This document shows, one piece after another, positions 43,969 to 52,679 of a stretch of DNA of 64,000 nt (positions within the stretch are counted from its first letter, which is position 1; each line of letters begins with the position of its first letter). The position numbers and the translations under genes were made by a program. The stretch is from Pseudonocardia sp. TRM90224 (GTDB lineage: Bacteria; Actinomycetota; Actinomycetes; Mycobacteriales; Pseudonocardiaceae), in contig NZ_JAJGSX010000040.1 of the NCBI RefSeq assembly GCF_021245725.1, positions 17,422 through 81,421 on the forward strand, given 5' to 3'. The notes under the pieces were generated by a model, which was not told the DNA's origin, searched no databases, and saw only the letters and a list, made by a program, of their open reading frames with translations.

Positions 43969-44655
43969 ATGGACATCATCGTGGTCGACGACGTCAGCGT
44001 CCGGACCGTGGTGTTGACGCTGCGGCACCGCACGCTGCCGCTGACGTTCACCCTGTTCCCGATGATGCACGTCGGGGAGCCCGCGTTCTACGACGCGGTC
44101 GCGGAGCAGCTGCGCACCCACGACCTGATCGTCGCCGAGGGCGTCGGGTCGAGTGTGCCGACCGACCTCCTGACGTTGACCTACCGCTTCGCCGGCGACA
44201 ACCCGCGGCTGGGCCTGGTGGTCCAGCCCGGCCGGATGATCGACGTCGGGGTGCCGCTCGTACGGCCTGACATGACCGGTCCGGAGTTCGAGAAGCGGTG
44301 GCGGACGATCCGGCGCTGGGAGCGGGCGATGGTGTGGGCGCTCGCGCCGGTCGTTGGGCTGCACATGCGGCTGTTCGCGTCGCGGAAGTACCTGGCGAGC
44401 ATGGCCGAGCTCGACGACGACGTCATCATGCTCCGCGACGAGCCCGACCTCGAGCTGCGACGTGTGATCGGCGACGAGCGCGACGCGCTGCTCACGCAGG
44501 CTCTCGCGGAGATCGTCGACACCCGCGGCCACGAACCGATCAAGGTGGCCGTCGTCTACGGCGCCGAACACGTGCACCCCGTCGTGACGTTCCTGTCCGC
44601 CCGCTACCGCTACGTCCCCCGCGCCGCCGAGTGGCTCACGATCTTCCACATCTGA
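43969..44655 (+). CDS. Hypothetical protein, weakly TraB/PrgY-like
   Basis: The 228-residue protein begins DIIVVDDVSVRTVVLTLRHRTLPLTFTLFPMMHVGEPAFYDAVAEQL and ends with IKVAVVYGAEHVHPVVTFLSARYRYV. The pair of an early MMHVGEPAFYDAV and a late GAEHV is reminiscent of TraB/GumN-type proteins, where such His/Glu motifs may bind metal. No signal peptide or membrane segment is clear. It lies between two tRNA genes. Function unknown. Confidence 0.6.
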   Translation: MDIIVVDDVSVRTVVLTLRHRTLPLTFTLFPMMHVGEPAFYDAVAEQLRTHDLIVAEGVGSSVPTDLLTLTYRFAGDNPRLGLVVQPGRMIDVGVPLVRPDMTGPEFEKRWRTIRRWERAMVWALAPVVGLHMRLFASRKYLASMAELDDDVIMLRDEPDLELRRVIGDERDALLTQALAEIVDTRGHEPIKVAVVYGAEHVHPVVTFLSARYRYVPRAAEWLTIFHI

Positions 44656-44699
44656 CCGCGCCGGAACCCGGTCGCGCGGTGCGCATACACTGCCGTCAA

Positions 44700-44776
44700 C
44701 GGGGTGTAGCGCAGCTTGGTAGCGCACTCGCTTTGGGAGCGAGGGGCCGTGGGTTCAAATCCCGCCACCCCGACCA
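44700..44776 (+). tRNA. tRNA-Pro (anticodon TGG)
   Basis: The 77-nt gene has acceptor CGGGGTG paired to CACCCCG, D arm GCGCAGCTTGGTAGCGC, anticodon loop CTTTGGGAG region (TGG), T loop TTCAAAT and encoded CCA. The 3' 22 bases overlap the end of the minus-strand methyltransferase frame. Confidence 0.95.
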
Positions 44777-45466
44777 GCACGTTGTGGCGGCCCGTCGCGC
44801 CCCGGCAGGCGCACGGTGAGGGCGAGGGCGTTCGGAAGCGGGCCGGCGCCGTGCTCGCCCACGCGCTCGATGACGAATCCCGCGGCCAGCACAGCCATGA
44901 ACAGGTCCGCCAACGGGACGTGCCGCATACCGACACGTCGCCGGATACCGTCCGGACGCCACCACGGTGCTTCACGGTGCCAGTCGGCGATCCGGTAGCC
45001 CGGGTGCACCGTTTGACCACCGTCGTCGCGGCCTTCCACACATGGGCCGTTGAAGCAGGGGTGGACGCCGTAGATCAACAACGTCCCACCCGGACGTAAG
45101 ACGCGGGCGGATTCAGCGACGACGGCCGCGAAGTCGTCCACGTCTGTCGAGATCCACATCGCGGTGACCAGGTCGAACGTTCCGTCGGCGAACGGGAGCT
45201 GCGCCGCGTCCCCTTGGATCAGCGGCCCGGCCCGCCGCTGCGCGATCCTGAGCTGGTCGATCGAGCGGTCGAGCCCGACGACCTGCCGGCCCGTGCCGTC
45301 CAGCATCGCGACGTACTGCCCCGTCCCGCAGCACAGGTCGAGGCACAGGCCGGACCCGGGTCCGAGCAGCCCGGCGACCTCCTGGCGATGCCACGCGGCT
45401 CGTTTCGTTGGTCTGGTCGTACCACGTGGCGTGACCGTCGTACCGGGCTTCGTTCCGCGTTTCCAT
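44755..45466 (-). pseudogene. SAM-dependent methyltransferase, frameshifted near its N-terminus
   Basis: From ATG 45466 the frame gives METRNEARYDGHATWYDQTNE, a typical class I methyltransferase start. The rest (HRQEVAGLLGPGSGLCLDLCCGTGQYVAMLDGTGRQVVGLD, then GDAAQLPFADGTFDLVTAMW and LRPGGTLLIYGVHP) is in another frame. Removing one base near 45400 joins them. The frame ends inside the tRNA-Pro gene. The SAM site LDLCCGTGQY is intact. An alternative is that the gene starts in the second frame at 45474 and lacks the usual N-terminus. Confidence 0.65.
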
Positions 45467-45665
45467 AGCGACATCGTGTCGTCCCGACCCCGCCGCCACG
45501 TCACGCCAACGCTGGTGTGTGCGTCGTTTGCTTGCGACCTCGTCTTCGGTGGCTCGACGTGCTGCTGGTCAAGGTCGTCTCGATCAGCGGCAAGGACGTG
45601 AAGCTCGAGACGCGGCCGGCCTGACCCTGCGGCGTCGACGGCACGCCCGTTCCTACTATGGGTGC

Positions 45666-46583
45666 GTGAGCCTCAGAACCCGCGACGATGCCGCCGCGCC
45701 CATCCACGGGCACCGTCTGGCGGTGTGGACGGCCGTCGCCGGGCTGGTCGCGAACATCGTGATCGTCCTGACCGGGTCGTTGGTGCGCCTGACCGGTTCC
45801 GGCCTGGGCTGCCCGGAGTGGCCGCGGTGCACCACCGACTCGTTCGTCACGACCCCCGAGATGGGGATCCACGGCCTGATCGAGTTCAGCAACCGGGCCA
45901 TGGGGATCATCGTCGGCTTCATCACCCTCGCGCTGCTCTACGCCGCCGTCCGGCACGGCCGGCGCACCCGCCTGACCGTCGGGCTGGCGGTCGGCGCGCT
46001 CGTCGGTGTGCTGGCGCAGGGGTTCATCGGCGGGCTGAGCGTCACGCAGGAGCTCGCCCCCGAGATCGTCGCGGTGCACTTCCTGGTCAGCATGGTGATC
46101 GTCGCCGCCGTCACGGTCCTGGTCGACGTGCTGCGCAGGCCGGACGCCCGCACCGGGCAACCGACGCACCGCGAGATCGGCTGGCTCGTCACGGCGCTGC
46201 CGGTGCTGCTGGTGATCGTGCTCGTGCTGGGCACCGTCGTCACCGGCAGCGGGCCGCACGCCGGCGACGAGAACGCCCGCCGGTTCGGCCTCGACCCGGC
46301 CACGATGAGCCAGGCGCACGCCGACTCCGTGCTGGTCTTCATGGGCGTCCAGCTCGCCGTGCTGGTGGCGCTGCGGATCACGCTGGCCCCGGCGCACCAG
46401 CGCCGCGCCGCCGGGCTCCTGCTCGTGGCGTCGCTGGTCCAGGGCCTGATCGGGTTCGCGCAGTATGCGGGCGGCCTACCCGTCCCGCTGGTCGCCACGC
46501 ACGTCCTGGGGGCGGCCATCGTCACCGCCGCGACGACGAACCTCGTGCTCGCGATGCGGCGAACCGTCACCGTGGGGGTCTGA
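45666..46583 (+). CDS. ctaA: Haem A synthase (COX15/CtaA)
   Basis: The 305-residue protein has eight membrane helices and the family landmarks GSLVRLTGSGLGCPEWPRC (first half, Cys-Pro loop), IEFSNRAMG with the haem-ligand-adjacent region, and VVTGSGPHAGDENARRFGLD. It oxidises haem O to haem A for cytochrome aa3 oxidase. GTG 45666 is the start. The cysteine-containing loop after helix 1 is the one typical of Gram-positive CtaA. RraA-like and hydrolase genes follow within a few bases. Confidence 0.9.
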   Translation: MSLRTRDDAAAPIHGHRLAVWTAVAGLVANIVIVLTGSLVRLTGSGLGCPEWPRCTTDSFVTTPEMGIHGLIEFSNRAMGIIVGFITLALLYAAVRHGRRTRLTVGLAVGALVGVLAQGFIGGLSVTQELAPEIVAVHFLVSMVIVAAVTVLVDVLRRPDARTGQPTHREIGWLVTALPVLLVIVLVLGTVVTGSGPHAGDENARRFGLDPATMSQAHADSVLVFMGVQLAVLVALRITLAPAHQRRAAGLLLVASLVQGLIGFAQYAGGLPVPLVATHVLGAAIVTAATTNLVLAMRRTVTVGV

Positions 46584-46584
46584 G

Positions 46585-47238
46585 ATGGAGTTGGTCGCGC
46601 GGCTGCGCGCGCTGCAGGTGTCGTCGCTCAGCGACGCCGACAAGACGCTCCCCATATGCGACCCGGCCATCCGGGCGGTCCTGCCGGACGTGACGCTGGC
46701 CGGACCGGCCCGCACCGTCCGCGCCGACGGCGATCTGCTCGGCATGGTCGCGGCGCTGGGTGCGGCCGAGCCGGGCGAGGTGCTGGTCGTCGCGACGGGC
46801 GGGGTGAAGCTGGCCGCCTCCGGTGAGCTCTTCGCCGGCGAGGCCCGACGCAAGGGGCTCGCCGGCATCGTGATCGACGGCTACTGCCGCGACCTGCGCG
46901 GGTTGCGCAATGTGGGGCTGCCGGTGTTCGCGCGCGGCTCCGTGCCCGCGGCGGGGACGATGGCCGGGCCGGCCGTGCTCGACGAGCCCGTCGACATCGG
47001 CGGCGTGCCGGTCCGCAGCGGCGACATCGTCTTCGGCGACGACGACGGGCTGCTGATCGCCCCGGCCGAGCGGATCGAAGCGGCGCTCGACAGGGCCGAG
47101 GAGATCGAGCGCGTCGAGGCCAGGGTGGCAGCCGCGCTGGCCGCCGGCACGCCGCTCGCGGACCTCACCAACGCCGCGGATCACCTGCGGGCGCTCGCCG
47201 CCGGCGAGCCGTCCACGTTCCGGTTCCTGCCGGCATGA
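46585..47238 (+). CDS. RraA/HMG aldolase-like protein
   Basis: The 217-residue protein belongs to the RraA-like family (4-carboxy-4-hydroxy-2-oxoadipate aldolase/demethylmenaquinone methyltransferase-like annotation). Motifs include LSDADKTLPICDPAI, GPARTVRADGDLLGMVAALGAAEPGEVLVV, IVIDGYCRDLRGLRNVGLPVFARGSVPA and GDIVFGDDDGLLIAP. The GYCRD (usual G-x-x-RD) binds metal and substrate. Either an aldolase or a regulator of unknown target. ATG 46585 follows the ctaA stop by one base. Confidence 0.85.
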   Translation: MELVARLRALQVSSLSDADKTLPICDPAIRAVLPDVTLAGPARTVRADGDLLGMVAALGAAEPGEVLVVATGGVKLAASGELFAGEARRKGLAGIVIDGYCRDLRGLRNVGLPVFARGSVPAAGTMAGPAVLDEPVDIGGVPVRSGDIVFGDDDGLLIAPAERIEAALDRAEEIERVEARVAAALAAGTPLADLTNAADHLRALAAGEPSTFRFLPA

Positions 47239-48134
47239 CCGATCCCGACCTGCCCCCGGAGGCGGCGGAATGGGGTCACGGGCACGTGACCGACCACGCC
47301 GGACACCGCATGCACTACACGCGCGGCGGGCGCGGCCCGACAGTCGTCTGCCTGCACGGCTGGCCCGGCTTCTGGTACGACTACCGCAGGCTGCGGCCGC
47401 TGCTCGAACCGGACGCCGACGTGATCGCGCTCGACCTGCGCGGCTTCGGCGGATCCGATCGCCCCGACCTCCCGCTCGCCGAGTACACCCGCGCCGCGCA
47501 GGCCGCGGCGGTGAGCTCGGCGCTCGACGCGCTCGGCGTCGAGCGCGCCGTGCTGGTCGGTTACGACGTCGGCTCCGGTGTTGCCGTCCAGATCGCCCGC
47601 GACACCCCGGAGCGGGTCGCGGCGCTGGTGCTCGGCAACCCCATGCACCCCGGTGCCGGCACGCTCGCGCTCGAACCCGAGCGGCGCGGGGAGTTCTGGT
47701 ACCAGGACTTCCACCTCCTCGACATGGCCGAGGAGCTGATCGACGGCGACCCGCGCGCGGTCCGCGCCTACCTGCGGCACTTCTACGGGCACTGGGGCGA
47801 GCGGCAGCCGGCGATCGGGCCCGCCCACCTCGACGCCGTCGTCCGCGCCTACCAGCCGCCGGGCGCCTTCCGCGCGAGCGTCAACTGGTACCGGGCCGGC
47901 GCGTCGACGATCCCGGCGGCGCTGGCCGCGCGCAACCAACCGCCGCTGCCACCCGTTACCGTTCCGGCGGAGGTGCTGTGGGGCGAGGCCGACCCGGTGT
48001 TCCCCCCGGCATTCGCCGCGGGCCTGGAGGCGACGCTGCCGGGGCACCGGCTCACGATGCTCCCCGGCGTCGGGCACTTCGGGCCGCTCGAAGCGGCCGA
48101 CGACTTCGCGGCCGCTGTCCGGCGGGTGCTCTAA
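47235..48134 (+). CDS. Alpha/beta hydrolase, epoxide hydrolase/haloalkane dehalogenase type
   Basis: The 299-residue protein has VVCLHGWPGFWYDYRRL (oxyanion region), DLRGFGGSDRP and the nucleophile elbow VGYDVGSGVAV with Asp, not Ser, which points to epoxide hydrolase or dehalogenase chemistry. A late GVGHFGPLEAAD carries the catalytic His. It starts in an ATGA overlap with the RraA-like gene. Substrate unknown. Confidence 0.85.
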   Translation: MTDPDLPPEAAEWGHGHVTDHAGHRMHYTRGGRGPTVVCLHGWPGFWYDYRRLRPLLEPDADVIALDLRGFGGSDRPDLPLAEYTRAAQAAAVSSALDALGVERAVLVGYDVGSGVAVQIARDTPERVAALVLGNPMHPGAGTLALEPERRGEFWYQDFHLLDMAEELIDGDPRAVRAYLRHFYGHWGERQPAIGPAHLDAVVRAYQPPGAFRASVNWYRAGASTIPAALAARNQPPLPPVTVPAEVLWGEADPVFPPAFAAGLEATLPGHRLTMLPGVGHFGPLEAADDFAAAVRRVL

Positions 48135-48916
48135 AGGAGAGCTTCGAGCCCGACGAACACGCCGGTCAGGCCGATCACGACGGCGAACGCGGTGGCGAGC
48201 GCGGGCCCCGACACCTTGTCGGTCAACCGCTTCCCGACGAGCGTGCCCACGACCGCCGCGGCGGCGAACGGCAGCACAACGGCCGGATCGACGTCGATCG
48301 AGCCCGCTCGCGTGGCCAGGCCCGCGACCGAGTTCAGCGTGATGACCAGCAACGACGTCCCGATCGCCGACGTCATCGGCAACCGCAGCCCGATGATGAG
48401 CGCGGGCACGGCGAGGAACCCGCCGCCGACGCCGAGCAGCCCGGTGAGGAACCCGACGAGCGCACCGGCGAGCACGATCCGCACGGCGAGGGCGGTCACC
48501 GGCGGCGCCATCACCGCAATGCCGCCACCAGCGGAAACGTCGTCGTGCCGGCGCTCTCCGCTCGCCTCGATGAGCAGCGCCACCGCCGCCAGCAGGGTGA
48601 GGCCGGCGAACCCGAGCAGCAGCACGTGCTCCGGCGCCCGCGCGCTGAGGACCGACCCGAGGGCCGCGGCGGGAACGCCCACCGCACCGAACGCGATCCC
48701 GGTCCCCCACCGGACGTGCCCGCAGCGCACGCGGGCCAGCGTGCCGGTGAGTGCTGTGGCAGCGACGATGATCAGGCTGCCGGTCGTGGCGTCGTGCGCG
48801 CTCTGCCCGAGCACGTAGACGAGAACGGGGACCGTCAGCACCCCGCCGCCACCGCCGAAGGCGCCGATGACGAGCCCGATCACGACGCCGAGCACCGCGG
48901 CGAGCAGCAGCGTCAC
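48131..48916 (-). CDS. TauE/SafE-family anion exporter
   Basis: The 261-residue protein has about eight membrane helices in two halves. The repeats GVVIGLVIGAFGGGGGVLTVPVLVYVLG and GFLTGLLGVGGGFLAVPALIIGL are the TauE signature. Relatives export sulphite, sulphoacetate or other organic anions. It converges on the hydrolase gene with a 4-bp overlap. Confidence 0.88.
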   Translation of the reverse strand: MTLLLAAVLGVVIGLVIGAFGGGGGVLTVPVLVYVLGQSAHDATTGSLIIVAATALTGTLARVRCGHVRWGTGIAFGAVGVPAAALGSVLSARAPEHVLLLGFAGLTLLAAVALLIEASGERRHDDVSAGGGIAVMAPPVTALAVRIVLAGALVGFLTGLLGVGGGFLAVPALIIGLRLPMTSAIGTSLLVITLNSVAGLATRAGSIDVDPAVVLPFAAAAVVGTLVGKRLTDKVSGPALATAFAVVIGLTGVFVGLEALL

Positions 48917-49024
48917 AACGACGCTCCCACCCTGCGGATCACGACGGCTAATGTACGGTCATTTGAAGGGAGCGGCAACACCTGCGGTGCGCGAGGTCGC
49001 GCAGGATGTGTGCGTTCCGCACGC

Positions 49025-49083
49025 GAGGGCAGGAAAGCCACTTTCCGGCCCTCACAGGGCAGGAAAGTGGCTTTCCTGCCCTC
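49025..49083. repeat. R2 palindromic repeat, copy 3
   Basis: Perfect 21-bp arms (49025-49045 and 49063-49083) contain GAAAGCCACTTTC and its complement; the inner stem is GCCCT-CAC-AGGGC, the loop being the complement of the GTG loop in copies 1, 2 and 5. It follows, on the minus strand, the small frame at 49143-49244. Confidence 0.9.
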
Positions 49084-49142
49084 CCCAGGACACCATCGGG
49101 ACACCGCAATCGCCCTGGCGCACGTGGGGTAGGTACAGCCGC

Positions 49143-49244
49143 TCAGAACGGGACGGTGGCGGAGTGCGCCGCGGCGACGATCGCGCTCACGCGCCGCACG
49201 AAGCGGCGCCAGAGGCTCGTGCGGCGTGGGGTGGTGTCGGTCAT
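49143..49244 (-). CDS. Possible 33-residue basic small protein
   Basis: ATG 49244 is preceded by GAGGACAGCC, a fair ribosome site, and the frame gives MTDTTPRRTSLWRRFVRRV followed by SAIVAAAHSATVPF. The basic N-terminus and short hydrophobic end could make it membrane-associating. The R2 hairpin lies 60 bp after its stop, which is the usual place for R2. The remaining 220 bp up to the GNAT gene contain nothing I can support. Confidence 0.4.
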   Translation of the reverse strand: MTDTTPRRTSLWRRFVRRVSAIVAAAHSATVPF

Positions 49245-49465
49245 GGCTGTCCTCGTGACGACGGGTCGGGGGCGCTCGTGCGCGACCCGGCCCCGAGAGG
49301 TCAGCGGGCGCGCGAACCCCGGCGACACCGCCGGTCGTCGACCGACAGCTGGTCCATCGCGAGGAGGCACACGCAGAACGTGTGTCGCGTCGGAGCAGCC
49401 ATATGACCAGTGCACCATCTCCAACTTCATCGTGCAATCCCGCTGAACTCGGGCAAGCTGGAGGG

Positions 49466-49945
49466 GTGACCGGTATCCGGACGGCAGACCCGTCGGACGA
49501 CGCCAAGCTCGTGGCGATCGACGCCGCCACATGGACGGAAACGGTGTCCCCCGCACCGGCACCGTCGGGCCCGTGGTCGTTCTTCGAACGCGCCGACCCG
49601 CAGGACGTCCTGGTCGCCGAGCTGGACGGCGCGGTGGCCGGGTACGCGGCGATCGGCAACACCAGCCCGATGCCGTCGCACCAGCACGTCCTTGAGCTGC
49701 GTGGGCTCGCGGTCGACCCGGCCGCGCAGGGCCGCGGGGTCGGGCACCTTCTGGTGGAAGCGGCCGTCGAGGAGGCCCGCCGCCGCGGCGCGCTCAAGAT
49801 CACGCTGCGGGTGCTGGCGTCGAACCTCGTGGCCCGCCGGCTCTACGAGCGGTGCGGGTTCGAGGTCGAGGGCGTGCTGCGCGGTGAGTTCAAGCTCGGC
49901 GGCACGTTCGTCGACGACGTGCTGATGGCGCGGTCGCTGGCGTGA
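49466..49945 (+). CDS. GNAT family N-acetyltransferase
   Basis: The 159-residue protein has the GNAT core: VLELRGLAVDPAAQGRGVGHLLVEAAVEEARRRGALKITLRVLASNLVARRLYERCGFEVEG, with the acetyl-CoA loop QGRGVG. GTG 49466 follows GGAGGG. It resembles amine or protein N-acetyltransferases of the RimI/phosphinothricin type, but substrate is unknown. Confidence 0.88.
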   Translation: MTGIRTADPSDDAKLVAIDAATWTETVSPAPAPSGPWSFFERADPQDVLVAELDGAVAGYAAIGNTSPMPSHQHVLELRGLAVDPAAQGRGVGHLLVEAAVEEARRRGALKITLRVLASNLVARRLYERCGFEVEGVLRGEFKLGGTFVDDVLMARSLA

Positions 49946-49949
49946 CCGC

Positions 49950-50102
49950 TCAGGCCGCGGTCTCCCATTGCCGCCACTGCGTCATCGCCGCCCCGCAGTC
50001 GGGGCACGGCACCTCACACCCCACGTGCTCGGCGCCGGCCAGCTCGGCCTCGACGCCACAGCCCAGGCAGTTCCACCAGCCGGTTGTGTCGGTCGTCTCC
50101 AT
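49950..50102 (-). CDS. Small zinc-ribbon protein (50 residues)
   Basis: The minus-strand frame from ATG 50102 encodes METTDTTGWWNCLGCGVEAE, continues to CEVPCPDCGAAMTQWRQWE and stops. Cys12/Cys15 and Cys33/Cys36 form two CxxC knuckles of a zinc ribbon. Composition and codon use are those of a real gene, and it fills the gap between the GNAT gene and the divergent lipoprotein gene exactly. Function unknown; small ribbons of this type may be metal-binding or nucleic-acid-binding. Confidence 0.7.
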   Translation of the reverse strand: METTDTTGWWNCLGCGVEAELAGAEHVGCEVPCPDCGAAMTQWRQWETAA

Positions 50103-50150
50103 GCCGAGCACGGTAAATCACACCCCTGTCATTTTCGGGAGGCTCGACCC

Positions 50151-50927
50151 GTGACGTGGTCCTCGACCGGTTCAGCTGCAGCAACGCCCGCCCGTAGGCC
50201 GCGGTCGCGGTGGCGACGCACGGCCGCGTCCGCGTTGCTCGTGATGGTGCTGACCGGCTGCTCGGTAGCGGTCACGGGGATGGCGAGCCCCGCGGCCGCC
50301 CCCGCCGGCCAGCAACCCGGCACCACGCAGGCGCTGCCCGTCGGCGTCGACCCCGCCGAGATCGCCGACGACGTCCGCAACGCCGAGCAGATCGTCAACA
50401 CGTACTGGCAGAACCACTGGGCCGAGTTCTTCCCCGGCAGCACCTACCAGCCGCCGCGCGTCGTCGGGCTCTACGACGGCTCGAAGCCCAGCCCCGACCT
50501 CCCGACCTGCGGCGGTGAGCCCCTGCCCCCCGACAACGCGCTGTACTGCCCGGAGGGCGACTTCGTCGCCTGGGACGTCTCGCTGATGGCGCGTGGGGTC
50601 GTGATCGGCGACGGCTGGGTCTACCTGATCATCGCCCACGAGTGGGGCCACGCCGTGCAGGCACGCATCGCCGAGGCGCAGAACTCGCAGCAGAGCGAGC
50701 TGCAGGCCGACTGCTTCGCGGGCGCCGTGCTGTACGGGGCGGCGAACGACGGGCTCCTGACGCTGGAGGAGGGCGACGTCCGCGAGATCGCGAACTCCCT
50801 CACCGAGGCCGCCGACGAGACGCCGTGGACGACCAGCCGCGACCACGGCGACCCGTTCCAACGGATCGGGGCGTTCGACATCGGCCGCCGCAGCGGGGTC
50901 CCGGGCTGCCTGCCGATGGCGGGTTAG
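50151..50927 (+). CDS. Zinc metallopeptidase lipoprotein (neutral zinc protease-like)
   Basis: The 258-residue protein has an Arg-rich start, a hydrophobic stretch and a lipobox LTGC (about residues 33-36), so it is probably a lipoprotein. The catalytic HEWGHAVQ (about 163-170) is followed by ELQADCFAGA, supplying the third ligand, as in YpfJ-like neutral zinc metallopeptidases. GTG 50151 follows GGGAGG. It may act on cell-wall or surface proteins. Confidence 0.85.
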   Translation: MTWSSTGSAAATPARRPRSRWRRTAASALLVMVLTGCSVAVTGMASPAAAPAGQQPGTTQALPVGVDPAEIADDVRNAEQIVNTYWQNHWAEFFPGSTYQPPRVVGLYDGSKPSPDLPTCGGEPLPPDNALYCPEGDFVAWDVSLMARGVVIGDGWVYLIIAHEWGHAVQARIAEAQNSQQSELQADCFAGAVLYGAANDGLLTLEEGDVREIANSLTEAADETPWTTSRDHGDPFQRIGAFDIGRRSGVPGCLPMAG

Positions 50928-50942
50928 CTGCGGCGATCGCTG

Positions 50943-51000
50943 GAGGGCAGGAAAGCCACTTTCCTGCCCTCACAGGGCCTGAAAGTGGCTTTCCTGCCCT
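50943..51000. repeat. R2 palindromic repeat, copy 4
   Basis: Arms GAAAGCCACTTTC and GAAAGTGGCTTTC lie in flanking GGGCAG/CTGCCC extensions (50943-50963 and 50981-51000), with inner GCCCT-CAC-AGGGC. It sits 16 bp after the peptidase stop and 14 bp before the convergent HAD stop, the position of a bidirectional terminator. Confidence 0.9.
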
Positions 51001-51013
51001 ACCCGTAGCCGGG

Positions 51014-51793
51014 CTAGATCTCGTCCACCAGGTCCGCGATCGACGACACCACCCGGTGCGGCCGGTACGGGAACCGGTCGATCTCCTCGGCGGCGACGAT
51101 CCCGGTGAGCACGAGCACCGTGCGCATGCCGGCCTCCAGGCCGGCGACGATGTCGGTGTCCATCCGGTCGCCGATCATCACCGTCGTCTCGGAGTGCGCC
51201 TCCAGCCGGTTCAGCGCGGCGCGCATCATCAGCGGGTTCGGCTTGCCGACGTAGTACGGGTCGACCCCGGTGGCCCTCGTCATCAGCGCGGCGACGGAGC
51301 CCGTCGCGGGCAGCACGCCCTCGCTCGACGGCCCGGTCGCGTCGGGGTTGGTGGCAACGAACCGCGCACCCGCGTTGATCAGCCGGATCGCCGTGGTGAC
51401 GGCCTCGAAGCTGTAGGTGCGGGTCTCGCCGAGCACGACGTAGTCGGGCCGGTTGTCGGTCAGGACGTACCCGATCTCGTGAAGGGCCGTCGTGAGCCCG
51501 GCCTCACCGACGACGTACGCACTGCCTTGCGGGCGCTGCCCGTCGAGGAACGCCGCGGTGGCGAGCGCGGAGGTCCAGATCGACTCGACGGGCAGGTCGA
51601 TCCCGCTCGACCGCAACCGGAACTGCAGGTCGCGCGGGGTGAAGATGGAGTTGTTGGTCAGGACGAGGAACGGCTTGCCGGTCGCGCGCAGCCGTTCGAT
51701 GAACGCATCGGCACCGGGGATCAGACGTCCTTCGTGCACGAGGACGCCGTCCATGTCGGTCATCCAGCACTCGATCGGCTTCTGGTCGCTCAC
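51014..51793 (-). CDS. HAD-IIA family hydrolase (NagD-like)
   Basis: The 259-residue protein has motif I in WMTDMDGVLVHEG, motif II VLTNNS, Lys in YVGKPNPLMM and motif III IGDRMDTDIVAG, all of the NagD/AraL subclass. It dephosphorylates small phosphate esters such as nucleotides or sugar phosphates. The aspartate pair DMDG is intact. Substrate is not evident. Confidence 0.9.
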   Translation of the reverse strand: MSDQKPIECWMTDMDGVLVHEGRLIPGADAFIERLRATGKPFLVLTNNSIFTPRDLQFRLRSSGIDLPVESIWTSALATAAFLDGQRPQGSAYVVGEAGLTTALHEIGYVLTDNRPDYVVLGETRTYSFEAVTTAIRLINAGARFVATNPDATGPSSEGVLPATGSVAALMTRATGVDPYYVGKPNPLMMRAALNRLEAHSETTVMIGDRMDTDIVAGLEAGMRTVLVLTGIVAAEEIDRFPYRPHRVVSSIADLVDEI

Positions 51794-51852
51794 GGGCGCC
51801 AGAGTAGGGAACGATGGGCCTCCGGATCCCGTTGGGCCTGGTGAGGGAGTTG

Positions 51853-52662
51853 ATGGACATGACAGGCACGATCATCACCATCGTTGTCGTCGTCCTGATC
51901 GCTGCCGGCGTGTTCTGGCTCGTGCGGCAGCGTTCCGCCGCGCAGGCACGCGAGCTGGAGGACGCCCGCTCCGAGGCACGGCGCTGGGTGGAGCGGCTCG
52001 GCGGCCAGGTGCTGAACCTCGAAGGCACCGACGACGCGTCCCGGCAGGCGATGGCCGACGCAGCCGAGCGGTACAACGCCGCGGGCTCGCAGATGGACCA
52101 AGCGCGCAGCGTCACGCAGGCCCGGCAGGTCACCGAGACCGCGTACGAGGGCCTCTATTACGTCCGCGCCGCCCGCACCGCGATGGGCCTCGACCCCGGG
52201 CCGGAGCTGCCGCCGCTGCCCGGTCAGCAGCGCGCGGGCGCGGTCAGCGAGGAGCGCGACGTCGAGGTCGAGGGCCACGCGTACAGCGCGTCGCCCAACC
52301 CGTCCGACCGCAACCGGCACTACTACCCCGGCGGCACCGTCGCCGGCCGCCCGGTGCCGCAGGGCTGGTACTCCGAGCCGTGGTGGCGGCCCGCGCTGAT
52401 CGCCGGGGCGTGGGGCGTCGGGTCGATGCTGCTGTTCAGCAGCATGTTCGCCGGGATGTCCGGCGTCGCCTACGCCGACGGCTTCGACGCCGGCATGGCC
52501 TACGACGACGCGCAGGGCGACGTCGGCGCCGACTGGGGCGGCGACCAGGGCGGCGGCATGGACGGCGGGATGGACGGCGGCGGGTTCGACGGGGGTGGCT
52601 TCGACGGGGGTGGCTTCGACGGCGGCGGGATGGACGGCGGCTTCGGGGGCGGCGACTTCTAG
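51853..52662 (+). CDS. Membrane protein with DUF1542-like region and Gly/Asp-rich tail
   Basis: The product of about 269 residues has an N-terminal membrane helix (ITIVVVVLIAAGVFWLV), a helical acidic part (about 25-120; ARELEDARSEARRWVERL), a second hydrophobic segment (LIAGAWGVGSMLLFSSMFAG) and a low-complexity end built of GGGFDGGGFDGGGF-type units. The closing FGGGDF tail is common in DUF1542/TPM-like proteins. Function unknown. ATG 51853 after GGGAG is preferred to an upstream open stretch. Confidence 0.7.
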   Translation: MDMTGTIITIVVVVLIAAGVFWLVRQRSAAQARELEDARSEARRWVERLGGQVLNLEGTDDASRQAMADAAERYNAAGSQMDQARSVTQARQVTETAYEGLYYVRAARTAMGLDPGPELPPLPGQQRAGAVSEERDVEVEGHAYSASPNPSDRNRHYYPGGTVAGRPVPQGWYSEPWWRPALIAGAWGVGSMLLFSSMFAGMSGVAYADGFDAGMAYDDAQGDVGADWGGDQGGGMDGGMDGGGFDGGGFDGGGFDGGGMDGGFGGGDF

Positions 52663-52679
52663 CGCGCCCGAGCGATGAC

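Noticed and set aside
45517..45621. Short frame ending LVKVVSISGKDVKLETRPA
   Set aside because: The end looks protein-like but the frame has no credible start and the upstream part is antisense to the methyltransferase promoter; possibly a remnant, not callable.
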